The notes under the pieces are model-generated. The model ran no database searches. It saw only the letters and a list, made by a program, of their open reading frames with translations, and had not been told where the DNA came from. This document shows, piece by piece, positions 1 through 7,678 of a stretch of DNA of 64,000 nucleotides (position 1 is the stretch's first letter; every line of letters begins with the position of its first letter). The translations under genes and the position numbers were made by a program. The DNA is from Lutibacter sp. HS1-25. GTDB lineage: Bacteria; Bacteroidota; Bacteroidia; Flavobacteriales; Flavobacteriaceae. The stretch spans positions 1 through 64,000 of the forward strand of contig NZ_RHLN01000011.1 in the NCBI RefSeq assembly GCF_004121075.1, read 5' to 3'.

Positions 1-424
1 CATCTGTAAATACTTCTTTGAGGGTGACAAGTCCTTCTTCTGCTAAAAGTAAAACAACTTGTTTAAAAATGTCTTTAAAAATAGTCTTCAGTTTTTTACT
101 GCGAAAACGTGCAATAGTATTATGGTCAGCAACTTGTTGCGCAGCAAGCCACATAAAGTTGATGTTCTCTCGCATTGCCTTTTCTATCTTACGGCTAGAA
201 TAGGTATTATCCATATAGGCATAGACCATTACCTTGAGCATCATTTTTGGATGGTAACTTGGTTTTCCTTCTTTACTATATTCTTCTACCAGCAAACTTA
301 AGTCGAGTTGCTCAACTATTCCATTGACTATTCGAACAGGATGATCATCAGCAATAAGCTCTTCAATAGAAGGTGGAAAAAGCCAATTTTGCTGTTGATT
401 ATAGGATTGAAAATTTGTATTCAT
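1..424 (-). CDS. IS1182/IS5-type transposase, N-terminal part (cut by window edge)
   Basis: The reverse complement is open from an ATG at 424 to the window edge, about 141 codons with no stop. It begins MNTNFQSYNQQQNWLFPPSI and carries the blocks DDHPVRIVNGIVEQLDLS, HPKMMLKVMVYAYM and HNTIARFR. These are typical of the InsH/DUF772 N-terminal domain that precedes the DDE_Tnp_1 catalytic domain in IS1182-like elements. The catalytic part would lie outside the window, so I cannot say whether the element is intact. I could not identify a terminal inverted repeat in the 60 bases before the ATG. The family call is from recalled motifs and is fairly firm; the exact IS group is less so. Confidence 0.85.
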   Translation of the reverse strand, partial: MNTNFQSYNQQQNWLFPPSIEELIADDHPVRIVNGIVEQLDLSLLVEEYSKEGKPSYHPKMMLKVMVYAYMDNTYSSRKIEKAMRENINFMWLAAQQVADHNTIARFRSKKLKTIFKDIFKQVVLLLAEEGLVTLKEVFTD

Positions 425-491
425 ATCTTTGATTATCAACACCTAAAGATACAAAATGACCGGTTTTTATACAAATCATTTAATAAAAAAA

Positions 492-512
492 CCGCCTCAG
501 GTTATGAGACGG
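492..512. terminator. Orphan bidirectional hairpin terminator
   Basis: An 8-bp stem (492-499 with 505-512) has a 5-nt loop. It is flanked by an A-run on the left and a T-run on the right, so it could stop transcription either way. On the minus strand all pairs form with one G-U wobble; on the plus strand one pair is a C-A mismatch. No gene in the window obviously ends here: the sigma factor gene starts downstream and the transposase starts upstream. It may belong to a gene displaced by the insertion sequence. Confidence 0.6.
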
Positions 513-584
513 CTTCTTTTTTTTGATAAATTTGTAACAAATTGCTTTTTTACACAACTTATCATTTGAACTTAATATTGGAAA

Positions 585-1079
585 GTGACCAAAGACCTTG
601 AACATAAATTTATTGAAGAATTTCAAGAAAACCAGAATATTGTTCACAAGGTCTGCCGTATCTACACCAACAATCAAGAGGCGCATAACGATTTATTTCA
701 AGAAATTACAATTCAACTTTGGAAAGCATATCCAAAGTTTAGAGGCGAATCTAAATTAAGCACCTGGATGTATAGAATTGGTTTAAACACTGCAATAACA
801 CTGTATCGAAAATCAAAAAGAACCATACAAACACAAGATTTTGAAACAGTTTTACATAAAATTGAATCAACCGAGTATGACGCTACTGAAGAAGAACAAT
901 TAACATTAATGTACAAAGCAATTTACCAACTATCTGACATTGAAAAAGCACTAATTTTTCTTTATTTAGAAGATAAAAATTATAAAGAAATTTCAGAAAC
1001 ATTGGGTATTTCAGAAGTAAATGCACGCGTAAAAATGAACAGAATTAAAACACGCTTAAAAACAATACTAAATCCATAA
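585..1079 (+). CDS. ECF-type RNA polymerase sigma factor
   Basis: A 164-residue sigma-70 family protein with region 2 near residues 10-75 (LFQEITIQLWKAY, STWMYRIGLN) and region 4 near residues 105-160 (LEDKNYKEISETLGISEVN, the helix-turn-helix). There is no region 1 or 3, so it is of the extracytoplasmic-function class, directing polymerase to a small regulon. The start is GTG at 585; no in-frame ATG gives a better N-terminus, and homologues remembered from flavobacteria begin at the equivalent place. The next gene follows after 2 nt and is probably its membrane partner. The target promoter cannot be deduced from this window. Confidence 0.92.
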   Translation: MTKDLEHKFIEEFQENQNIVHKVCRIYTNNQEAHNDLFQEITIQLWKAYPKFRGESKLSTWMYRIGLNTAITLYRKSKRTIQTQDFETVLHKIESTEYDATEEEQLTLMYKAIYQLSDIEKALIFLYLEDKNYKEISETLGISEVNARVKMNRIKTRLKTILNP

Positions 1080-1081
1080 TA

Positions 1082-1720
1082 ATGAAGGAATTAGACTTAT
1101 TAAAGAAAGATTGGAATAAGCGTACCAACGATTTTCCAAAAGTAACATACAACGATATTTATGCTTTAATTCATAAAAAATCTTCCTCTATTGTAAAATG
1201 GATTTTTGTGATATGCATTGTCGAATTTATTTTTTGGACAAGCTTAAACCTTTTAATACCCGAAAGTTATCTAGATATTTACGAGCAGTTTCATTTAAAA
1301 ACATTTTTACAAATATCACAGGTTGCACACTATATTATATTATCCGTTTTTATTTACCTGTTTTATAAAAACTTCAAATCAATTTCAGTGTGCGATTCTA
1401 CCAACATATTAATGCAAAAAATTATTAAAACACGCAAAACAGTCAATTGTTACGTGTACTACAACATTGTATTATATGTAATTATTTCAGTAGTATTAAA
1501 TGTTATCATGCTTTCTAACCCAACATTATTAATAAATTCATTGGGTTTAAAAATAAAAGATTTAGATCCAGACCTATTTCTCTACTTATACATTGCAATT
1601 CAAACCGCAACACTATTTATTATGTGCGGTTTACTATGGCTATACTACAAAATTATTTATGGTATTTTATTAAAAAAACTCAACAAAAATTATACAGAGT
1701 TAAAAAAAATGGAAGATTAA
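1082..1720 (+). CDS. Four-helix membrane protein paired with the ECF sigma factor
   Basis: A 212-residue protein with a soluble N-terminus of about 38 residues (KELDLLKKDWNKR) followed by four hydrophobic segments, near residues 39-60, 75-97, 123-145 and 160-190, and a basic C-terminus. It starts 2 nt after the sigma factor stop, so the two are surely co-transcribed. In flavobacteria a gene of this shape regularly follows an ECF sigma gene. The position suggests an anti-sigma or membrane-sensing role, but no zinc anti-sigma motif (HxxxCxxC) is present, so that function is inference only. Confidence 0.75.
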   Translation: MKELDLLKKDWNKRTNDFPKVTYNDIYALIHKKSSSIVKWIFVICIVEFIFWTSLNLLIPESYLDIYEQFHLKTFLQISQVAHYIILSVFIYLFYKNFKSISVCDSTNILMQKIIKTRKTVNCYVYYNIVLYVIISVVLNVIMLSNPTLLINSLGLKIKDLDPDLFLYLYIAIQTATLFIMCGLLWLYYKIIYGILLKKLNKNYTELKKMED

Positions 1721-1810
1721 ATTTTTACGTTTATAACAAACGTGTCTATTATTATCAATACACTTTTTGGACTTATAGCTTTCAGACTTTAAACTTTGAA
1801 ACTAATTAAT

Positions 1811-1909
1811 TGGGCGCTACCTAAAGGTCGGGCTATACGCTATATCTTTTTTACAATTCCACAAAGTTACATTGTAAAAAAGGATGCCGCTGCTATCCCT
1901 AGCGCAAGT
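1811..1909 (-). ncRNA. Dispersed structured element, copy A
   Basis: Read on the minus strand this segment folds as an outer stem (1900-1905 with 1814-1819, GCGCTA/TAGCGC), a long hairpin (1871-1881 with 1847-1857, 11 perfect pairs) with the 13-nt loop GTAACTTTGTGGA, and a short hairpin near 1819-1828. A second copy at 50962-51076 has the same plan with compensating base changes in the outer stem and distal hairpin. Copy A lies between convergent genes, downstream of the DUF4442 gene. Whether it is a transcribed RNA, a cis element or a mobile repeat is not known. Confidence 0.7.
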
Positions 1910-1993
1910 TTCGTTAAAATTGGAAAATTTTTTTTGCAGAATGCAATCACTGCAATTGACAAGAAACAACTAAACTCAACCTTACAAAGTCTC

Positions 1994-2449
1994 TTAACTT
2001 CGTAACTTTACACTCCATTCAAACTTATATGCAGAAACCTGCTCACCATTTTCATTAACACCAACAGATTTCATAACAATAGTTTGTCCTTCGCCAGTTT
2101 CAATGGTTTTTTGTAAAGCTTCATTTATCAAATCACCATCATTACACGTAAAATTAATTGTCCCAATGGCTTTTTTTGTAAAATCACCAGAGTGACTGGT
2201 AACTAACATCGCTATATTTCTATTGCTTTCCTTAATTTTTTTAATAACCAAAGCGCCTGTAGAAAGTTCGGCAGCCATAGATTGAACAGCAAAATACATA
2301 GACTTAAATGGGTTTGTATTTAGCCATTTATACTTTACGGTAACAACCGCTTTATTGTTATCTATCGTTTTTAACCTAACACCGCACAAATAAGCCGATG
2401 GCAATTTAAACATTAAAAAACGATTCATTTTACTTACAGTAACCTCCAT
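1994..2449 (-). CDS. DUF4442 hotdog-fold protein
   Basis: About 151 residues from the ATG at 2449; a TTG three codons upstream is a less likely start. Its sequence matches the DUF4442 family, which adopts the hotdog fold of acyl-CoA thioesterases: NRFLMFKLPSAYLCGVRL near the start, KYKWLNTNPFKSMYFAVQSM in the middle helix, then a beta-rich C-terminus. Members are cytoplasmic and presumed to act on acyl thioesters, but the substrate has not been assigned to my knowledge. The gene stands alone. The dispersed element copy A lies in its 3' flank. Confidence 0.82.
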   Translation of the reverse strand: MEVTVSKMNRFLMFKLPSAYLCGVRLKTIDNNKAVVTVKYKWLNTNPFKSMYFAVQSMAAELSTGALVIKKIKESNRNIAMLVTSHSGDFTKKAIGTINFTCNDGDLINEALQKTIETGEGQTIVMKSVGVNENGEQVSAYKFEWSVKLRS

Positions 2450-2520
2450 ATTTACCAATTTGAGGTCAATGTATAAAAAGAAAACATATAAATACTCATT
2501 GCTTATTTGTTTTTATCAAC

Positions 2521-3621
2521 TTAAGCACATTCTAAATCAAATATAAAACTACTTCCAACAGCAGGTTCACTTTCTACTCTTATACTACCATTATTTTGAT
2601 TTATAAATTCTTTACATAAAATTAAACCCAGACCTGTACCAGTTTCATTATTGGTTCCTTTAGAATTGTAGTTTTGTTCAATTTGAAAAAGTTTAGTCAA
2701 GTTTTCTTTATTTATTCCTATTCCTGTATCTCTAATTTCAGTTTCAATCATTCTTTTATTATTAATTATTTTCTCTCTTGTTGAAATTGAAATATGCCCA
2801 CCCTTAGGAGTAAACTTAATGGCATTTGAAATTAAATTTCTAACAACTGCTGTTATCATTCTTTCATCTGCATTAATTATAATATTTTCATCAAAATTAG
2901 ATTGAAAATCAATACTTTTTGCCAAAGCTTGAGGAAAATGACCTTCAATATTGTTTAACAATAAATTACTTAGGTTAAATTTATTTTTCACAGATTTTAA
3001 ACTTCCCATTTGAATTCTTGCCCAATCCAACAAATCTTCTAAAATTTCAAGCGTAAAAAGTGCCGAATTATGAATATAACCAACAAACATCTCTAATTTT
3101 TCAGGATCAAGCTCGTGACTACTATCTTTTATCAATTCTGCAAATCCAATAATATTAGCCAACGGATTTTTTAAATCGTGAGATATTATTGAGAAAAATT
3201 TATCTTTTGCTGCATTTTGTCTCACCAATTCTTCCGATTGCACTTTAATAGTAATGTGAGTTTGAATTCTTGCCAAAAGCTCTTCAGAATTAAATGGTTT
3301 TGTAACAAAATCTACACCACCCGATTTAAAAGCTTTATTTACACTTTCTGAGTCTGTATTTGCTGTTAAAAAAATGACAGGAATTTTAGCCAACTCCTCG
3401 TTTTCTTTAATTTTTACACAAGTTTCAAATCCATCCATATCTGGCATTTGAATATCTAAAAGAATTAAATCGGGCGTTGTTTTTTCTAAAACATTCAATG
3501 CCTGCTGACCGCTTTTAGCCATTCTAAATTCATATCCAGCAATTTTTAAAACACCTGCCAATACTTTCAAATTATTGGAATTATCATCAACAATTAGTAT
3601 TGTATATACCTTTTTTTCCAT
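2521..3621 (-). CDS. Receiver-histidine kinase hybrid protein
   Basis: A 366-residue soluble protein with an N-terminal receiver domain (acid pair Asp12-Asp13, phospho-acceptor Asp56 in LLDIQMP, Lys108 in TKPF). It continues into a HisKA domain with phospho-accepting His148 (FSIISHDLKNPL) and an HATPase_c domain (N box near 262-266, DTGIGI near 298, GTGLGL near 328). There is no membrane segment. It starts 4 nt after the larger kinase gene, so the two form an operon. The receiver is probably phosphorylated by, or passes phosphate to, that partner. No DNA-binding output domain is present in either protein. Confidence 0.93.
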   Translation of the reverse strand: MEKKVYTILIVDDNSNNLKVLAGVLKIAGYEFRMAKSGQQALNVLEKTTPDLILLDIQMPDMDGFETCVKIKENEELAKIPVIFLTANTDSESVNKAFKSGGVDFVTKPFNSEELLARIQTHITIKVQSEELVRQNAAKDKFFSIISHDLKNPLANIIGFAELIKDSSHELDPEKLEMFVGYIHNSALFTLEILEDLLDWARIQMGSLKSVKNKFNLSNLLLNNIEGHFPQALAKSIDFQSNFDENIIINADERMITAVVRNLISNAIKFTPKGGHISISTREKIINNKRMIETEIRDTGIGINKENLTKLFQIEQNYNSKGTNNETGTGLGLILCKEFINQNNGSIRVESEPAVGSSFIFDLECA

Positions 3622-3625
3622 AATA

Positions 3626-6600
3626 TTAAGTTTTTAACCAGTTAATTAATTTTTCAAATTCCATTTCATTGATACATTCTTCGATTTCTTTAAATGACTT
3701 ATTAGAATCATTTTCAAGCTCTTCAAGTAAATTTTGTAACAATTCAAAATCGCCCTCTTCTGACGCTTCAATAAATTTATCTTTTAAATGTTGCGGAATT
3801 TCAGAAGCCAATCCGTAATTAATTTCAATTTTTTTCTTAACCTCATAAACAAATTTCACGCCTCCTTTATCAACCATTTGCGCTAATAAATCAACAAAAT
3901 TTACTGGCTTTTTTATAAAAACAGTTGCCCCTATATCCATAACCTCTTGTTGTTCAGACTCTAAAGCACTAGCACTTACAATAAAAATCTTTACATCATG
4001 ATTACCACGCATTTGCAAAATTTGTCTTGTTGCTTCAATGCCATTTAACACCGGCATTACTACATCCATTAATATAATTTCTGGCTTCCAATTTTTATAA
4101 AGTTCTACAGCTTCTAACCCATTTTCAGCTTGTTTGATATCAAAACCTAGCGGGGTAAATTTTTGAAGTAATATATCTCTATTTTCAAGGCGGTCATCAA
4201 CAATTGCTAATTTTAAACCTTTCATTTCAGGAACCAAACTAACCACTTTTAACTCTTCTGCTCCTTCAACATTTTCAGCTTGCTCACTTGCTTTAAATCC
4301 AAATGTAAAACTAAACTCAGATCCTTTTCCTAACTCACTTTCAATGGTAATATCTCCGTCCATTAAATTGGCAAATTTTTTGCTTATTGCCAATCCTAAC
4401 CCTGTTCCGCCACTAACTCTTGCGCCTTTTTGAGCTTGTTCAAACGGTTTAAAAACTGCTTCTTGCTCTTCTTTCAAAATACCTACACCACTGTCTTTTA
4501 CGGTAACATTGATAAAGTTGTCTTTTAAAACTTCAACAGTAATTTTAACAAAACCTTTTGATGTAAATTTTAAAGCATTCCCTATTAGGTTAATAATTAC
4601 TTGTCTTATTTTAGACTCATCAGCAAGAATGTTTCCTGGTATATAATTCTTAGAAATTGTAGTTAATTCTATGTTTTTCTGAGCTGCTTTATGCTTAAAA
4701 AGCCCTTCCACTTCTTTAAGCATAACTGCAAAATTAAAGTCGGTTTCTTTTAATGTTATTCTTCCTGCTTCAATTTTAGACATATCTAAAATATCATTAA
4801 TCAAGGCCAATAAATGCTCTCCACTTCTATTTATAGTTTCTAAATTTTCGTATTGTACTTTTGTTAAATTATCACCGTCTTGTAACAGTTGAGAATATCC
4901 TAAAATAGCATTTAACGGGGTTCTTATTTCATGACTCATATTAGACAAGAAAATAGACTTTGAAAGGTTTGCTGAAATAGCTTCGTTAGTAGCTTTTTTT
5001 AACTTTTCTTCATTTTCAAGACGCTCTGTAATATCTTCTGAAGCCCCTAAAACACCAATTACCTCATTATTATCGTTAAAAAATGGCAACTTACTTGTTA
5101 AAACAAATTGCTTTTTATCTGGGTGGTTTATAACCTCTTGATATTTTATTTTTGGTTGAGCAGTTTGTACAATTTCAAGTTCACTTGCTCTAAATCGTTC
5201 GGCATCTTTTTTAAGATGGATATCAAAATCTGTTTTACCAATAACTTCCTCTTCACTATCAAATCCCATTTCAGTTAAATAGGCTTTATTACAGCCTAAA
5301 AACCTTGACTCAATATCTTTCCAAAAGATCCTGATTGGTATATTATCTAATACTTTTCTTAAAACTTCTTTTGCCAAAGTAGCTTCATTTGTTACTTTTC
5401 TTAACTTTTTATCAGTAGCTTTTTGCAAAGTAACATCTTCTTTAATAGCCATATAATTTGTTACAACTCCATCTCTATTTTTAATTGGCGTAATTGCAAC
5501 TCGTTCCCAATAAAGTTTTCCGCTTTTAGATTTATTTTGAAATTCACCCTTCCATACTTTTCCAGATGAAATAGTTTTCCACATTTCAGCATAATATTCT
5601 TTTGGTTGCGTCCCAGAATTTAAAATTCTTGGATTAACACCTATTGCCTCTTCTTTTGAATAACCTGTTGATTCTATAAACTTTGAGTTTACATATTCAA
5701 TATTTCCTTTTATATCAGTAATCGCAATGGTATTTGAACTTTGTTCAACTGCCAATGAAAACTTTTTTAATTCAAGCATTTGCTTGTTTTTTTCAATTGC
5801 AGAACTTATATAAGTCGAAACAAATTCAAGTAATTCAATATCTTTTTGACTGTACGCATTTGCGTCATCATAACTTTGTACAACAATTGCTCCAATAGCT
5901 TCATTATTAACAATCAACGGAACACCTGCCCAAATTTCACAAGCTGCTCCAACCAATTCTATTTCGCCCGCATCTTCAAGCTCTTTAAATTTTTCCGCAC
6001 CAACCAATAAAGGCTTTTTGGTTTTAATTACATAACCTGTCAATGTTTTGGTAATTGGAAATTCCTCATCAGCTTCTTCTCCTGAAATAAACGGAATTGA
6101 AATTGTTTCTTTCCCTTTATTATAGTAAGCAATGTATGAATTAGAAACATCAATCAACTTTCCCAATTCACTTATAATAAACTTATTATAAGCTTTTAAA
6201 TCTTCTTGCTGATAACCATTTTGTGAGATATTTAAAAGTACTTTTTGAATATCACTTGCTTTTTTTATTTCGGTAACATCACGAACAATACCTTCATAAT
6301 ACAAAAGTTCACCATTACTATTGGTAATATTTTCACCATGATTTTCTACCCAAATAATAGAACCATCTTTTTTATAAAGTCTATGTCTAAATTTTTCGGT
6401 ATCAGAAAAATGATCTACAACTTCTTTTCTATCATTATCATCAACATAAAGTTCTTTTCTAATGTTAACTTTCAACAACTCTTCTTTTGAATTGTAACCT
6501 AACATTTTAACTAAAGCTGAATTTACATTGATAAATTTACCATCAGGAGTGCTTCTGTAAATTCCGTCTAAAGAATTATTAAACAGATTTTCATATTTTC

Positions 6601-6703
6601 TATCATTATGTTGCAAAGCGTAAATTGTTTGCTCTTGCTTTTCAACCAAAGCTAATAATTCAGTTTTTGACAACTCTTTATTTAAAATACCCACAAAACT
6701 CAT
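3626..6703 (-). CDS. Multi-sensor hybrid histidine kinase (PAS-GAF-PAS-PAS-HisKA-HATPase-REC)
   Basis: A 1025-residue protein with no signal peptide or membrane helix. Domains in order: PAS (about 35-150), GAF (about 155-315), PAS (about 318-430), PAS (about 452-570), HisKA with His591 (MSHEIRTPLNAILGY), HATPase_c (about 690-820) and a receiver domain with Asp880 (ILMDVVMPVLNG). A final helical, acidic tail of about 75 residues has no recognisable Hpt motif. It is a cytoplasmic phosphorelay kinase sensing small ligands or redox state through PAS/GAF, though the signal is unknown. It is the first gene of a two-gene operon with the receiver-kinase. Confidence 0.94.
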   Translation of the reverse strand: MSFVGILNKELSKTELLALVEKQEQTIYALQHNDRKYENLFNNSLDGIYRSTPDGKFINVNSALVKMLGYNSKEELLKVNIRKELYVDDNDRKEVVDHFSDTEKFRHRLYKKDGSIIWVENHGENITNSNGELLYYEGIVRDVTEIKKASDIQKVLLNISQNGYQQEDLKAYNKFIISELGKLIDVSNSYIAYYNKGKETISIPFISGEEADEEFPITKTLTGYVIKTKKPLLVGAEKFKELEDAGEIELVGAACEIWAGVPLIVNNEAIGAIVVQSYDDANAYSQKDIELLEFVSTYISSAIEKNKQMLELKKFSLAVEQSSNTIAITDIKGNIEYVNSKFIESTGYSKEEAIGVNPRILNSGTQPKEYYAEMWKTISSGKVWKGEFQNKSKSGKLYWERVAITPIKNRDGVVTNYMAIKEDVTLQKATDKKLRKVTNEATLAKEVLRKVLDNIPIRIFWKDIESRFLGCNKAYLTEMGFDSEEEVIGKTDFDIHLKKDAERFRASELEIVQTAQPKIKYQEVINHPDKKQFVLTSKLPFFNDNNEVIGVLGASEDITERLENEEKLKKATNEAISANLSKSIFLSNMSHEIRTPLNAILGYSQLLQDGDNLTKVQYENLETINRSGEHLLALINDILDMSKIEAGRITLKETDFNFAVMLKEVEGLFKHKAAQKNIELTTISKNYIPGNILADESKIRQVIINLIGNALKFTSKGFVKITVEVLKDNFINVTVKDSGVGILKEEQEAVFKPFEQAQKGARVSGGTGLGLAISKKFANLMDGDITIESELGKGSEFSFTFGFKASEQAENVEGAEELKVVSLVPEMKGLKLAIVDDRLENRDILLQKFTPLGFDIKQAENGLEAVELYKNWKPEIILMDVVMPVLNGIEATRQILQMRGNHDVKIFIVSASALESEQQEVMDIGATVFIKKPVNFVDLLAQMVDKGGVKFVYEVKKKIEINYGLASEIPQHLKDKFIEASEEGDFELLQNLLEELENDSNKSFKEIEECINEMEFEKLINWLKT

Positions 6704-6887
6704 AGTCTAAAATTTGATGTTATTGCTTTTTGAAATACCATTTGATAGATTAAAATTACCATTTATATGCTATTTCATACCAAATATACGTTTTTTTTAC
6801 ACACGGCAGTAATTTTAATGCTAAAATTTTCAATTTAATATCATCCATAAATAATGTTAATATAATGTTAAATTACAGTACTATGTG

Positions 6888-6919
6888 TTGCATACTACTG
6901 TTTTTTATACATATATTTG
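6888..6919 (+). promoter_or_regulatory. Bacteroidota-type promoter for the DUF4870-PadR-PspC group
   Basis: TTG at 6888-6890 and TATATTTG at 6912-6919 are separated by 21 nt. They match the -33 TTG and -7 TAnnTTTG elements of the flavobacterial housekeeping sigma factor. The ATG at 6947 lies 27 nt downstream, leaving a short 5' UTR. Confidence 0.65.
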
Positions 6920-6946
6920 CATAAGATATTAGTAAGTATTATAATC

Positions 6947-7318
6947 ATGACAAATCAAAACGATAAAAATTACAGCACAATTATTCAGCTAAGTACATTT
7001 GCTGGTTTTGTATTTCCATTTGGAAACATAATAGCTCCACTTATTTTGTGGATGGCTAAAAAAAATGAAAGCTCATTTATAGATGCTCACGGAAAATCAG
7101 CCGTAAATTTTCAAATGAGTTTGATGTTATATTCATTTATACTGGCCATTTTAATAATTCCTATAACAATTTTTACTTTAGGATTGGGGTTGATTTTTTT
7201 GATAATTGCAATTATACCCGTTTTTATTTTAAATATGATTTTAATTATTTCAGCAAGTATTAGTGCTAGTAGGGGTGAATATTATGAGTACCCTTTTACC
7301 ATAGAATTTATAAAATAG
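6947..7318 (+). CDS. DUF4870 family membrane protein
   Basis: A 123-residue protein, taking the ATG at 6947 rather than the in-frame TTG ten codons upstream, which lies inside the promoter -7 element. It has three hydrophobic segments (about 12-35, 58-82, 85-110) and the family block SSFIDAHGKSAVNFQMSL, in which a helix ends with the conserved His-Gly-Lys-x-Ala-Val-Asn-Phe-Gln. The function of DUF4870 is unknown. It often sits with PadR and PspC genes, as here, where it is 24 nt upstream of the PadR gene and is probably part of the same transcript. Confidence 0.85.
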   Translation: MTNQNDKNYSTIIQLSTFAGFVFPFGNIIAPLILWMAKKNESSFIDAHGKSAVNFQMSLMLYSFILAILIIPITIFTLGLGLIFLIIAIIPVFILNMILIISASISASRGEYYEYPFTIEFIK

Positions 7319-7342
7319 TAACGCATTAAAAAATCTAAACTT

Positions 7343-7672
7343 ATGAAGATAGAAAACACAAAAGCACAAATGCGAAAAGGAGTTTTAGAGTTTTGCATAC
7401 TTTCCATTTTACAAGATGACGATGCTTACACTTCAGAAATTATATCGCAGCTTAAAGATGCTAAATTATTAGTTGTTGAGGGTACTGTTTACCCTTTACT
7501 TACAAGGCTTAAAAATGCGGGTCTTCTTAATTATCGTTGGGAAGAATCAACATCTGGACCACCAAGAAAATATTACGGAATTACCGAAACTGGCAAATTA
7601 TTTCTATTAGAATTAAACACTACATGGAGCGAACTAACAATTGCCGTAAATCTAATAACTACCAAAAAATAA
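7343..7672 (+). CDS. PadR family transcriptional regulator
   Basis: A 109-residue winged-helix protein of the short PadR type. The N-terminal part (KAQMRKGVLEFCILSIL) leads into the helix-turn-helix, and VEGTVYPLLTRLKNAGLL with SGPPRKYYGITETGK gives the recognition helix and wing that define the family. PadR proteins are usually repressors of the operon they belong to. The gene is 6 nt upstream of the PspC gene, so it likely controls this envelope-related group. The effector cannot be seen in the sequence. Confidence 0.93.
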   Translation: MKIENTKAQMRKGVLEFCILSILQDDDAYTSEIISQLKDAKLLVVEGTVYPLLTRLKNAGLLNYRWEESTSGPPRKYYGITETGKLFLLELNTTWSELTIAVNLITTKK

Positions 7673-7678
7673 ACCAAA

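Noticed and set aside
1796-2005. A 69-codon plus-strand open frame between the sigma operon and the DUF4442 gene
   Set aside because: It runs through the structured element copy A, whose conservation with copy B is in base pairing rather than codons, and it overlaps the end of the DUF4442 gene.
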